From the NCBI GenBank assembly GCA_022709385.1, contig JAKLIX010000001.1, positions 372,001-436,000 of the forward strand: DNA of 64,000 bases, given 5' to 3'. This DNA comes from Bacteroidota bacterium (GTDB lineage: Bacteria; Bacteroidota; Bacteroidia; Bacteroidales; CAIXZF01). Below the pieces are notes generated by a model that was given only the letters and a program-made list of their open reading frames with translations, made no database searches and was not told the DNA's origin. Of this stretch, positions 27,696 through 36,776 are shown piece after piece; the first letter of the stretch is position 1; the number at the start of each line of letters is the position of its first letter. The position numbers and the translations under genes were made by a program.

Positions 27696-29990
27696 TTAAG
27701 GGATCAGCATTATTTTCTGCGACACAATGAATTCTTCGCTGTTTGCCCTCAAAAAGTACAAACCGGCCGGTAATCCGGTCAGGTTGATGGTACACCTGCC
27801 TGATTCGTTCAGTGTTTCGGCGGGCAGGGATTTGCAGCGTTCTCCCAGGTGGTTGTATAACTCCAGGCTCAGGCGGCAGGGCTCAGGGCTTGAAATGGCG
27901 ACGCTGATCTGCTCGCCGGCAGGATTGGGCCAGACCCGGAGCTGCAGTTGCTGAGATTCCGTCACAGGTGTTGCGGCAGGCGACTGGCCGAAGAAATCCG
28001 TCATGACCATCTCCACAAAAGCCTTGGCTTCCTGGAATTGCATATAATACAATGGAAAAGAAAGGGTTACGGTTTTCCAGTCCTGGTTCAGGCTCGCCAC
28101 TGCAACGGCTTTGCCCGACTGTGCGCCATATATCGTGGCCGTGTCGTATGCAGTTCCGTATGTGAACAATATCTGGGATTCATCAGCCGGGTAGGTCGAT
28201 TCGATATAGGTCAGGTGGTAATTGTATGTTGCGAGGGTTTTGGTGCTGTCCACCTGCAGGTCGGCCGGAATACCGGTCTGGGCGACAGCCCTGTTAAAGC
28301 GGGATTCGTACCGGAGGTCGGAGCAGGTGATTCCCAGGTAATCCCTGAAAAAACTACCTTCAGTACAGTTTACAGGGTAAGCGGTGAGTTTGTGGATGGC
28401 TCTCTCCGGCTGGTAGAGACTGAACAGGATCTTTCCGCCCAGTTTAAGGTATTTGACGACCTCTGGCAGGAAACGATTCAGTACCGTAATGCTGGTTGCC
28501 TTGTTCACATGCCAGAGGATGGCGGAATACTTGCCCAGGTCTGCAAGCCCTATTTCCTGTGCCATGAAGGCATCGTACTGGGTGGTGGTGAAAGCAGCCA
28601 GCAGGTTTTCATAATAGGCATCCACAATAGAGTCGGAACTGTTGAGGATGGTTCCTTCGCTATCGTCGACAATCAGGATGCCCTGGTTCATAAGCACTTC
28701 CACCGGGCTGTCGGCATGTTCGGTAAGGGGCCCTTCCGTTCCCTGCAGGTTAATCGCCGAAACTGCCACGTAATAAAGCGTGTCGGACGATAAACCGCTC
28801 AGGTTGTAAGTGGTATCGGTGGTGAAGTAAAGCTGGGTGTAATTTCCGCTTGCGGTTCCCAGCCTGACCTGATATCCGGCCAGATCGGTTTCCGGATTTG
28901 GTTTCCATTTGGCAATCAACGAGATACCTGTTCCGGGATTAAACAGTTCATATTGCACGGGCATGGGCATGGTACTGGTTTTCAGCATAGCTGCCAGGGC
29001 AGCGCGGGTGATTTCCGTACAATAAGGAATATTGCAGTTGGCCACCAGATCGGTGACCTTGTGATAGTTCGGGGATATATGGTATTCTGAGAAATAGACA
29101 CAGGGGTAACCGGCCAGGTAAAAGGGATAGCTGTCGCTGCTGAAGGAATTGTTCACTGCCGGCATGGGAGTCACCTGGGTATAGGTCTGTAAAGCATTGC
29201 CGGCGATAGAACCGAGCCATTCATGTCCCTGGTACATATTCACATTCACGCGCCATGGCGTTGAATCCGGCTGGTTGGATATCATGTCCAGATTGAAATA
29301 TGCCTTAACGGGAATGTTATTCTGAAGGCAGGAGCTGACATGGTGTGCACTTCCGTGTATTCCCGGTTCTTCGGCGGCCCAGGCCGCAAAGACCAGCGTA
29401 ACATCCGGAACAATGTCCTTTAGTTTTAAGATACGGGCGATTTCCATGACAGCAGCTGTGGAAGAGGCGTTGTCATCGGCACCGGGAGCCTGAACAAAGG
29501 GGTCTCCCACGGGAAACACAATGGCATCGTAGTGTCCGCCGGCGATACAGGTGATGGCGGGATTCACCGATCCTTCGACCGAAGCCAGCACATTATACTG
29601 CCATACCGTGTCGTACTGACCGCTGAACAAGGGCCACTGGCAGGCTGCCTCAAACGAATCCAGGCGAGCATTGAGGTAGCCAAAACTCATGAATTTTTGC
29701 TGTATCCACAAGGCCACGGCCTTGCGGTTTCCGGCCAGTGCAAAGCGGGTGACAAAGTTTTCCAGATGCTGCATATAGGATACGATGCTGTCGGGGTTCA
29801 CTTCTGCAATGCATACCTGGATCAGGGAGTCTGTGACAGCCGTTCGCGTGTTTTGGGGAAGAAGGGTGAAAGCTTTTTCGCCGGTTTTGCCGGAGAATGG
29901 TAGATCTGGCAATGGAAACAAGACGGATTCCTGCGCCCCGGAAAAACAGGCTGTGAAAACAAGTATGAAGAAGACGGATAAACGTTTCAT
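27696..29990 (-). CDS. Secreted M28 zinc aminopeptidase with T9SS sorting domain
   Basis: The 764-residue protein has a signal peptide (first about 20 residues) and an M28 peptidase domain. Metal and catalytic motifs are GGHYDAI (His/Asp), GADDNASST (Asp), FAAWAAEEPG (Glu-Glu) and a late His in NYHKVTD. A fibronectin type III-like domain follows (PVQYELFNPGTGISLIAKW and on), then a region of unclear fold. The C-terminal 75 residues (RVWPNPAGEQISV, LPAGLYFLRA) form a type A sorting domain for the type IX secretion system. The enzyme is therefore exported to the cell surface or medium to digest peptides. Confidence 0.93.
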   Translation of the reverse strand: MKRLSVFFILVFTACFSGAQESVLFPLPDLPFSGKTGEKAFTLLPQNTRTAVTDSLIQVCIAEVNPDSIVSYMQHLENFVTRFALAGNRKAVALWIQQKFMSFGYLNARLDSFEAACQWPLFSGQYDTVWQYNVLASVEGSVNPAITCIAGGHYDAIVFPVGDPFVQAPGADDNASSTAAVMEIARILKLKDIVPDVTLVFAAWAAEEPGIHGSAHHVSSCLQNNIPVKAYFNLDMISNQPDSTPWRVNVNMYQGHEWLGSIAGNALQTYTQVTPMPAVNNSFSSDSYPFYLAGYPCVYFSEYHISPNYHKVTDLVANCNIPYCTEITRAALAAMLKTSTMPMPVQYELFNPGTGISLIAKWKPNPETDLAGYQVRLGTASGNYTQLYFTTDTTYNLSGLSSDTLYYVAVSAINLQGTEGPLTEHADSPVEVLMNQGILIVDDSEGTILNSSDSIVDAYYENLLAAFTTTQYDAFMAQEIGLADLGKYSAILWHVNKATSITVLNRFLPEVVKYLKLGGKILFSLYQPERAIHKLTAYPVNCTEGSFFRDYLGITCSDLRYESRFNRAVAQTGIPADLQVDSTKTLATYNYHLTYIESTYPADESQILFTYGTAYDTATIYGAQSGKAVAVASLNQDWKTVTLSFPLYYMQFQEAKAFVEMVMTDFFGQSPAATPVTESQQLQLRVWPNPAGEQISVAISSPEPCRLSLELYNHLGERCKSLPAETLNESGRCTINLTGLPAGLYFLRANSEEFIVSQKIMLIP

Positions 29991-30417
29991 AAGGGGTATT
30001 TTTTGCTAAAGTCTAATGATAGCCTGAATATGTCAAATAATTTCTACCAGGGTGCATATTTGACCGACTGATGAGAACATTTGCAGGATAAAATCCATTT
30101 GGCGGATTTCCTGAAGTTCACGTTGTCCTCAATACCGGCAGGCCGCTTGCCGGGTTCACATTTGTCAACACCTATAATAACCACATTATAAGCGACTTAA
30201 TAATTCCGTAAACAGCATGTTTATCTTTGTAACCAATCCCTCTCCTGGACATGGGTGCAACCCAGCCATGGAAAGTGGATGCAGGCAGAGTGCCATGGGA
30301 TATTTGTATACTGAAGCCTGACAGCTGCATGGTTGTTTTGATGGTAAAGCCGTTCATTGCATCTTTGTACAGTAATCATTCCGGTGATTCCATATTGCCG
30401 GTCAAAACCCGAATCTT
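29991..30417. other. Intergenic region with two -7-like elements
   Basis: No gene is supported in these 427 bp. TATCTTTG at 30222-30229 is an exact plus-strand TAnnTTTG element. CATCTTTG at 30360-30367 is a one-mismatch form 51 bp before the YitT-type gene. The first element may give a long 5' leader or a short non-coding transcript. A 61-codon minus-strand frame here has no family features. Confidence 0.45.
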
Positions 30418-31320
30418 ATGAATACACAAGATCACACTGAGGGAAATGCTTCCGCAGCGGGAGTGAGAAAAGTGGGTCACTGGCGGGAGATCAGGGCGTA
30501 TGCCGTCATCGTCCTTGGTTTATTCATCAATGCGCTTAGCTGGACTGCTTTTTTAATACCATCCGAGATTGTGGGCGGAGGGGTGGCGGGCATATCGGCC
30601 CTGATCTATTTTGCCACGGGTTTGCCCGTGGGTATCAGCCTGCTGGCCATCAATGCCGTATTGCTGGTATTCGCGCTCCGGCTGCTGGGCTATGCTTTCG
30701 GGGTGAAGACGGTATTTTCGATCGCCGTACTGTCGGGTTTGCTGACCCTTTTACAGTGGTATATCACCAAACCCGTGGTTGACGACAAATTCATGAGTGC
30801 CATTATCGGAGGCATCCTGAGTGGTCTGAGCATCGGCATGATATTCACCCAGGGAGGCAGTACGGGGGGGACCGACATCATCGCCATGATCGTGAATAAA
30901 TACAGGAATATCAGTCAGGGGAAGGTGATTTTATTGTGTGATGTCTTTATCATTGCTTCTTCGTATCTGATATTCAGATCAATAGAGACGATTGTTTATG
31001 GTTATGTAACCATGGCGGTCACCTCCTATGTGATTGATCTTTATCTGACCGGTTCCAAGCGGTCTTTACAGGTATTTGTATTTTCAAAGGAAAGTCAGCG
31101 CATTGCAGACAGGATTGGCAGGGATATCGGGCGGGGTGTTACTTTTCTGCATGGCAGGGGCTGGTATACCGGGCAGGATACCGATGTGATCGTGGTACTG
31201 ATACGCAAGAATGAATCTGCCCTGGTTTTCCGGACCATCAAGGAAACTGATCCCGATGCGTTTATCTCCGTGGCTACGGTAATGGGGGTATATGGGAAGG
31301 GATTTGACAGGATGAGATAG
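30418..31320 (+). CDS. YitT family membrane protein
   Basis: The 300-residue protein combines the DUF161/YitT membrane domain and a C-terminal DUF2179. About five helices occupy residues 25-200, with the family motifs IPSEIVGGGVAGISALIYF and TQGGSTGGTDIIAMIVNKY. The cytoplasmic DUF2179 domain (GRGVTFLHGRGWYTGQDTDV) follows. Substrate and function are unknown. It is convergent with mreD. Confidence 0.9.
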   Translation: MNTQDHTEGNASAAGVRKVGHWREIRAYAVIVLGLFINALSWTAFLIPSEIVGGGVAGISALIYFATGLPVGISLLAINAVLLVFALRLLGYAFGVKTVFSIAVLSGLLTLLQWYITKPVVDDKFMSAIIGGILSGLSIGMIFTQGGSTGGTDIIAMIVNKYRNISQGKVILLCDVFIIASSYLIFRSIETIVYGYVTMAVTSYVIDLYLTGSKRSLQVFVFSKESQRIADRIGRDIGRGVTFLHGRGWYTGQDTDVIVVLIRKNESALVFRTIKETDPDAFISVATVMGVYGKGFDRMR

Positions 31321-31352
31321 GGAAGCCGGCGACTGTGTGAACGGGCCGGGGT

Positions 31353-31871
31353 TTATATCCGTGCTTCTTTTTTAAAGAAAAGGTATTGGGCAATGAACAC
31401 CAGCAGGAGCGTGACAAGCCCGTTCAGGAATACACGCAGCAGGGTGCTGAAAAATTCGCTGAACCGGAATGCTTCCATGAAAAAGAGGAAAGCATGGTGC
31501 ACCAGGATGAGGATAGATGCATATGAGAAGAACCAGTTGAATCCGAGGTCACGTATTCCGGGTTTGAGGCCCGGTTCATATTCTTTCCTTGAGGTGAGCA
31601 GTTTGAGTACGGCAGGGCGGGCGTAAGCCATCAGGGTGCAGGCCCCGGCATGGAGTCCGTATGTGTTGGCAAAGATGTCGATGATCAGTCCTGTACCGAA
31701 TGCATAGAGCAGGAGTTGCCATTTGGCCAGTTCGAAGGGCAGCAGGAGAATAAACATCACATAGAGATAGGGATTAATGAAGCCCATGAACTGGACACGG
31801 TTCAGGATGAGAATCTGAACAGCGACCAGAATGATCAGGCGGAAGATATTTTGCAGCACCCTGTTATTCAT
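31353..31871 (-). CDS. mreD: Rod shape-determining protein MreD
   Basis: MreD is an inner-membrane component of the elongasome that links MreC to peptidoglycan synthases. The 172 residues consist of about five membrane helices (LIILVAVQILILNRV, PYLYVMFILLLPFELAK and so on). Its start overlaps the mreC stop by 8 bp. In many Bacteroidota mrdA (PBP2) and rodA follow mreD, but here the next gene is convergent and unrelated. Confidence 0.85.
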   Translation of the reverse strand: MNNRVLQNIFRLIILVAVQILILNRVQFMGFINPYLYVMFILLLPFELAKWQLLLYAFGTGLIIDIFANTYGLHAGACTLMAYARPAVLKLLTSRKEYEPGLKPGIRDLGFNWFFSYASILILVHHAFLFFMEAFRFSEFFSTLLRVFLNGLVTLLLVFIAQYLFFKKEARI

Positions 31872-32694
31872 CGACCCTGAACCTTTCGAGATATATTTTT
31901 TCGTCTCTGTAAAAGTCGGTTACCACATATACCCAGCTCAGCCTGTTGTATTCCTGGGAGAATTTCAGGCTGATGTCGTAAAAGTTATATCCTTCGGCCA
32001 CCCTGTAGTCGGCAATGGTTCCTATCATCAGGTTGGGCGGGAAAATGTGGGAGTAGCCCGAAGTAACCACGGTATCCCCTTTACTGAGCTGCACATTGGC
32101 GGGGATATCCTGTAAGCGTCCGTAGGCGTGGTTCATGCCGTCCCAGGTGATGGTGCCCACAAATCCGTTTTTTCTGATTCTTGCTGAGATCCTGGTTTGT
32201 TTGTGCAGCATGCTGTTGACCCAGCAGAAATTGGAACTTACTTTGGACACGATACCCACGATTCCATCGGGAGAGATGACGGCCATGTCGGTTCTGATGC
32301 CGTGCCTGCTTCCTTTGTTCAGCATGAGGTAATTGCTTCTGGATTTTACGTCATTGCTGATCACCTTGGCATAGAGGTATGAATATTCCTGTTTGTTGGC
32401 GGTGTCTGATTGGTAAAACCGCATGGTATCGGTCAGCAGGTAGGATTCTTTGAGTTTTGATCGCAGCAGGGCATTTTCCATGGCCAGGGATTCGTTCACT
32501 TTTTTCAGGTGCAGGTATTCATAAACGCTGTTGATCCTGGTTTGCACCGATCCTGTCATTTCGCTTATCATTCCCGTCACGCGGCTGTGCTGGTAGAATG
32601 AATGGTTTACCACCAGCCAGACCGCAATCACTTCGAGCAGGATAAACAGGAAAGTGAAGTGATGCCGGAGGATGAATGATAAGAGGTAACGCAT
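31864..32694 (-). CDS. mreC: Rod shape-determining protein MreC
   Basis: MreC is a periplasmic, membrane-anchored elongasome scaffold. The 276 residues have one N-terminal membrane helix (about 13-32), a coiled-coil stretch (VNESLAMENALLRSKLKES), and the beta-barrel MreC domain with GSRHGIRTDMAVISPDGIVG and SGYSHIFPPNLMIGTI. It lies 27 bp after mreB. Confidence 0.94.
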   Translation of the reverse strand: MRYLLSFILRHHFTFLFILLEVIAVWLVVNHSFYQHSRVTGMISEMTGSVQTRINSVYEYLHLKKVNESLAMENALLRSKLKESYLLTDTMRFYQSDTANKQEYSYLYAKVISNDVKSRSNYLMLNKGSRHGIRTDMAVISPDGIVGIVSKVSSNFCWVNSMLHKQTRISARIRKNGFVGTITWDGMNHAYGRLQDIPANVQLSKGDTVVTSGYSHIFPPNLMIGTIADYRVAEGYNFYDISLKFSQEYNRLSWVYVVTDFYRDEKIYLERFRVDE

Positions 32695-32721
32695 GGCAGG
32701 TACAAAAAGTAAGCGGGCCTG

Positions 32722-33744
32722 CTATTTGATAAGGAAGTTGAATTTGTCGAAGTTTTTGAGAGCGATTCCCGTACCGCGGGCGACGGCATGGAGGGGATCT
32801 TCGGCGAGGTGGACGGGCAGTTTGGTTTTCATGTGGAGCCGTTTGTCGAGGCCCCGGAGCAGGGCGCCTCCTCCGGCAAGATAGATACCGGTACGGTAAA
32901 TGTCGGCTGAGAGTTCGGGGGGGGTCATCTCAAGTGCGTTGAGCACGGCTGTTTCGATTTTGGAGATGGATTTATCGAGGGCGTGGGCGATCTCGGAATA
33001 ATTGACCATAATTTCTTTCGGGATACCGGTGAGCATATCGCGTCCGTGGACGGGATATTCATCGGGCGGACTTTCCAGGTCGGTAATGGCGGCGCCCACT
33101 TCTATCTTGATTTTTTCTGCGGTTCGTTCGCCGATGTTGATATTATGCTGTTTGCGCATGTATTCTTCGATGTCGATATTGAAGTCGTCGCCGGCGATAC
33201 GGATGGATTTGTTATTGACGATACCGCCGAGGGCAATGACGGCGATTTCGCTGGTACCGCCGCCGATATCGATGATCATGTTTCCGGTGGGTTCCAGTAC
33301 ATCGATACCGATTCCGATGGCGGCGGCCATGGGTTCATGGATGAGCCTGACTTCTTTTGCGCCTGCCTGTTCGGCCGAGTCTTTCACCGCTCTTTCTTCC
33401 ACTTCGGTGATGCCGGAAGGGATACAGATCACCATTTTGAGAGCCGGAGGGAAAAGGCTTCTCCGGATTCCCACCATTTTGATCATCTCCCGTATCATGG
33501 CTTCGGTGGCCTGAAAGTCGGCGATCACTCCATCGCGCAGGGGTCTGATGGTTTTGATATTCTCGTGGGTTTTGCCGTGCATCATCATGGCCTTTTTGCC
33601 TACTGCGATGATCTTGCCGCTGGAACGTTCCATGGCAACGATGGAAGGTTCGTCCACCACGATTTTGTCGTTATAAATGATGATGGTGTTTGCCGTTCCG
33701 AGGTCTATCGCTATTTCTTTGGTCAGAAAGGAAAATAATCCCAT
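32722..33744 (-). CDS. mreB: Actin-like cell-shape protein MreB
   Basis: MreB forms membrane-bound filaments that guide lateral wall synthesis. The 340-residue protein shows actin-fold ATP-binding motifs: phosphate 1 IDLGTANTIIIYND, phosphate 2 IIDIGGGTSEIAVI and adenosine motif LAGGGALLRGL. Starting at MGLFSFLTKE (33744) gives the family N-terminus; the frame opens further upstream at 33837, but that would overlap purH. It sits 16 bp after purH. Confidence 0.97.
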   Translation of the reverse strand: MGLFSFLTKEIAIDLGTANTIIIYNDKIVVDEPSIVAMERSSGKIIAVGKKAMMMHGKTHENIKTIRPLRDGVIADFQATEAMIREMIKMVGIRRSLFPPALKMVICIPSGITEVEERAVKDSAEQAGAKEVRLIHEPMAAAIGIGIDVLEPTGNMIIDIGGGTSEIAVIALGGIVNNKSIRIAGDDFNIDIEEYMRKQHNINIGERTAEKIKIEVGAAITDLESPPDEYPVHGRDMLTGIPKEIMVNYSEIAHALDKSISKIETAVLNALEMTPPELSADIYRTGIYLAGGGALLRGLDKRLHMKTKLPVHLAEDPLHAVARGTGIALKNFDKFNFLIK

Positions 33745-33760
33745 ATGTTCATACTTTTTT

Positions 33761-35284
33761 TCAGTGTTTAAAATGGCGGGTACCGGTGAAGACCATGCGC
33801 ATGCCGTGTTCGTCGCAATAGCGTACCGAGTCTTCATCGCGGATAGAGCCGCCCGGTTCTATCACTGCATCAATCCCTTCCGCATGTGCGATCTCCACAC
33901 AGTCGGGGAAAGGGAAAAATGCATCCGAAGCCATCACGGCGCCATGCAGATCGAATCCGAACATTTTTGCCTTGGCAATGGCTTGTTTCAGGGCATCCAC
34001 CCTGGAGGTCTGCCCGGTACCGCTTCCCAACAACTGCCGGTTCCTGGCCAGCACGATCGCATTGGATTTGGTGTGCTTGACAACAATATTGGCGAAAAGC
34101 AGGTCATCCACCTCCCTTTCGTCCGGCTCAAGGCGTGTCACTGTTTTCAGATCCGCTTCCGTTTCAGTTTTCAGGTCGTTGTCCTGGCAAAGTACCCCGT
34201 TCAAAACTGTTTTGAACTGCCTGCCGGGCAGCGGGCAGTCCCTGGTTTGCAAAAGTATTCTATTTTTCTTGGAAACAAGCAGTTCCAGTGCATTTTTTTC
34301 GTATCCCGGAGCCAGGATAATTTCGAAAAAAAGCTTGTTGATTTCCTCGGCTGTTTCTGCATCCACAGGGGTATTGGTGGCAAGGATTCCTCCGAAGGCA
34401 GACACCGGATCGGCTGCCAGGGCGTCCAGGTAGGCCTGCTTCAGGCTGTTTCTTTGGGCAAGCCCGCAGGCGTTGGTGTGTTTGATGATGACGAAGGCAG
34501 TGGATTGGAATTCGCTGATCAGCCTGAGGGCTGCATCCACATCCACCAGGTTGTTGTATGACAGGGCTTTGCCGTGCAGTTGGGTAAACACTTCTGAGAG
34601 TCTGCCATAGAATAAACCCTGTTGGTGGGGATTCTCCCCGTACCTGAGGGCTTCCGAAGGCAGCATGCTTTCCTGGAAGGCCCTGATATCGCCCGATTGA
34701 TTGAAGTATTTAAAAATAGCGGTGTCATAACCGGCCGATACCAGGAAGGCTCTGGCAGCAAATGCCTCCCTGTCGGCCAGGCTGCTGTGCCCCTGTTTTT
34801 CATTGAGCAGGTCGAGCAAAGCGCCATACTCCCCGGCTGAAGGAACGATGAGGACATCCCTGAAGTTTTTGGCTGCCGCCCTGATCAGGGAAATACCCCC
34901 GATATCGATCTTTTCGATGATCGCTTCCCTTGAAGCGCCCGAGGCGAGGGTTTCTTCAAAGGGATAGAGGTCGACGATCACCAGGTCTATCTCTGGAATA
35001 TCATAAGTGACAAGCTGTTGCAGGTCGGTTTCGCTTTCCCTTCTGGCCAGGATGCCGCCGAACACTTTCGGATGCAGGGTTTTCACCCTTCCGCCCAGTA
35101 TCGATGGGTAGGAGGTCAGATCTTCCACCCTGTCGGCCTGCAGCCCCAGCGAAAGAATGTAATCATGGGTCCCTCCGGTGGAGAGCAATGCAACTCCCAG
35201 GTCAGAAAGTTTCTTTAAAATGATATCGAGTCCCTTTTTATAATAGACTGATACCAGGGCGCGTTTGATCTTCTTTGCATCCAT
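33761..35284 (-). CDS. purH: Bifunctional AICAR formyltransferase/IMP cyclohydrolase
   Basis: PurH catalyses the last two steps of de novo IMP synthesis. The 507 residues contain the N-terminal MGS-like cyclohydrolase domain (KIKRALVSVYYKKGLD, STGGTHDYIL, GGRVKTLHPKVFGGILARR) and the AICARFT domain (RYGENPHQQGLFYG, SYNNLVDVDAAL, IIKHTNACG, ASDAFFPFPDCVEIA). I chose MDAKKIKRAL at 35284 over an upstream in-frame Met at 35311. purH before mreB in one operon is the usual Bacteroidota order. Confidence 0.97.
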   Translation of the reverse strand: MDAKKIKRALVSVYYKKGLDIILKKLSDLGVALLSTGGTHDYILSLGLQADRVEDLTSYPSILGGRVKTLHPKVFGGILARRESETDLQQLVTYDIPEIDLVIVDLYPFEETLASGASREAIIEKIDIGGISLIRAAAKNFRDVLIVPSAGEYGALLDLLNEKQGHSSLADREAFAARAFLVSAGYDTAIFKYFNQSGDIRAFQESMLPSEALRYGENPHQQGLFYGRLSEVFTQLHGKALSYNNLVDVDAALRLISEFQSTAFVIIKHTNACGLAQRNSLKQAYLDALAADPVSAFGGILATNTPVDAETAEEINKLFFEIILAPGYEKNALELLVSKKNRILLQTRDCPLPGRQFKTVLNGVLCQDNDLKTETEADLKTVTRLEPDEREVDDLLFANIVVKHTKSNAIVLARNRQLLGSGTGQTSRVDALKQAIAKAKMFGFDLHGAVMASDAFFPFPDCVEIAHAEGIDAVIEPGGSIRDEDSVRYCDEHGMRMVFTGTRHFKH

Positions 35285-35361
35285 TTGGGCCGGTATTATC
35301 CAAAGCTGCAAGTTTATATAAAACTATCTGATTAACCATTACCTTCGCATAAATTATTGTT

Positions 35362-36630
35362 ATGGGGCAAAGGCTGATCCTTCTCATCAAGCTTATCAGG
35401 GAGAGTTACCTTTTTGCACTTAATGCAATCATAGTAAATAAGTTAAGAACTTTTCTTTCCCTGCTTGGCATCACCATCGGGATCTTTTCGGTGATTTCTG
35501 TACTGACTGTGTTTGATTCCATCGAACGCGAAGTAAAAAACAGCATCGCATCGCTTGGCAACAACGTATTGTATATTCAGAAATGGCCCTGGTTCATGGG
35601 GGGTGGCGAGTATCCCTGGTGGAAATATATGAGGCGGCCGGAACCGAAGTATGATGAACTGGCGCTGATACAGAAAAGAAGCATGGCGGCAGCGTCGGCT
35701 GCCTATATCATCGGTACCAGCCGGACGGTAAAGTACCTGAACAACAGCATAGAGAGTGCAAGCATTTCGGCTGTGAGCCATGATTACGACAAGATCTGGA
35801 ATTTTGAACTGAGCGACGGCCGTTACTTCAGTCAGCTCGAATCCTCATCCGGAAGACCTGTGGCGGTTATCGGCGCCACCATTGCCGAAAACCTCTTCCA
35901 GGGACTTGATCCCATCGGGCGAAAAATAAAAATCTGGGGCCGTGAGATAGAGGTGATCGGCCTGTTTAAAAAGGAAGGAAGCGACAATTTCGGGAATTCC
36001 AATGATGAAACCGTAATGATACCGGTGAATTTCGGCAGGAATTTCATTAAACTCGACCGGGATGATTCGGGTGCCGCCCTAATGGTAAAAGCCGGGCCAA
36101 ATGTCACCAACGATGAGTTGCGGGATGAGCTGACCGGGATCATGCGGTCAGTGCGCAAGCTCAAACCTGGTTCGGAGGATAATTTTGCGATCAACGAAAG
36201 TACTGTCATCGCGCAGGGTTTTCAGCAACTGTTCGGAGTGATCAGCCTTGTTGGCTGGATCATAGGAGGTTTCTCCCTGCTCGTCGGAGGATTTGGCATC
36301 GCAAACATCATGTTTGTTTCAGTCCGGGAAAGAACCACCATCATCGGAATACAAAAATCGCTCGGGGCAAAGAACTACTTCATCCTCTTGCAGTTTCTTT
36401 TCGAAGCCGTGTTCCTGTCGCTCTTCGGAGGCATCGCCGGCTTGCTCATCATCTGGTTTGGAACCCTTGTCGTTGAATGGCTCTTCGACATGACCCTGGT
36501 ATTGACCCTCAAAAACATTGTGGTCGGTGTAGGGGTCTCCATACTGATCGGACTGGTGTCCGGTATTGTACCCGCCTGGAGTGCTTCCAGGCTCGATCCG
36601 GTGGAGGCCATTCGCTCAACAGGAGCGTAG
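35362..36630 (+). CDS. ABC transporter permease, MacB/FtsX type
   Basis: The 422-residue protein has a first membrane helix (about 27-48), a large extracytoplasmic MacB periplasmic core domain (about 50-285), and the C-terminal FtsX-type permease with three helices (GWIIGGFSLLVGGFGIANIM, FLFEAVFLSLFGGIAGLLII, ILIGLVSGIVPAWSASRL). MacB-type permeases use mechanotransmission to export peptides, lipoproteins or drugs together with a separate ATPase, and none is encoded next to it. It is divergent from purH; TACCTTCG at 35340-35347 is a one-mismatch -7 element. Confidence 0.9.
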   Translation: MGQRLILLIKLIRESYLFALNAIIVNKLRTFLSLLGITIGIFSVISVLTVFDSIEREVKNSIASLGNNVLYIQKWPWFMGGGEYPWWKYMRRPEPKYDELALIQKRSMAAASAAYIIGTSRTVKYLNNSIESASISAVSHDYDKIWNFELSDGRYFSQLESSSGRPVAVIGATIAENLFQGLDPIGRKIKIWGREIEVIGLFKKEGSDNFGNSNDETVMIPVNFGRNFIKLDRDDSGAALMVKAGPNVTNDELRDELTGIMRSVRKLKPGSEDNFAINESTVIAQGFQQLFGVISLVGWIIGGFSLLVGGFGIANIMFVSVRERTTIIGIQKSLGAKNYFILLQFLFEAVFLSLFGGIAGLLIIWFGTLVVEWLFDMTLVLTLKNIVVGVGVSILIGLVSGIVPAWSASRLDPVEAIRSTGA

Positions 36631-36695
36631 TGTATTGGTATTCAATCATTTGTGATTTTTAATTGAATTATTACTTTTCTTTCAGGAAAAGCTTG

Positions 36696-36703
36696 TAACT
36701 TTG
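36696..36703 (+). promoter_or_regulatory. Bacteroidota -7 promoter element for recJ
   Basis: TAACTTTG matches TAnnTTTG exactly, 73 bp before the recJ start codon. Confidence 0.5.
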
Positions 36704-36776
36704 CTTGAGCCAAAAATCTAACCTGAATTTTCCGGATTGGATATCCAAATGCGTCAGATAAAGTAAATAACACACT

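Noticed and set aside
27948..28793. 281-codon plus-strand frame opposite the M28 peptidase
   Set aside because: It has no family features and lies fully antisense to a well-supported peptidase gene.
30172..30357. 61-codon minus-strand frame in the intergenic region
   Set aside because: It has no recognisable features, no promoter on its strand and no context.
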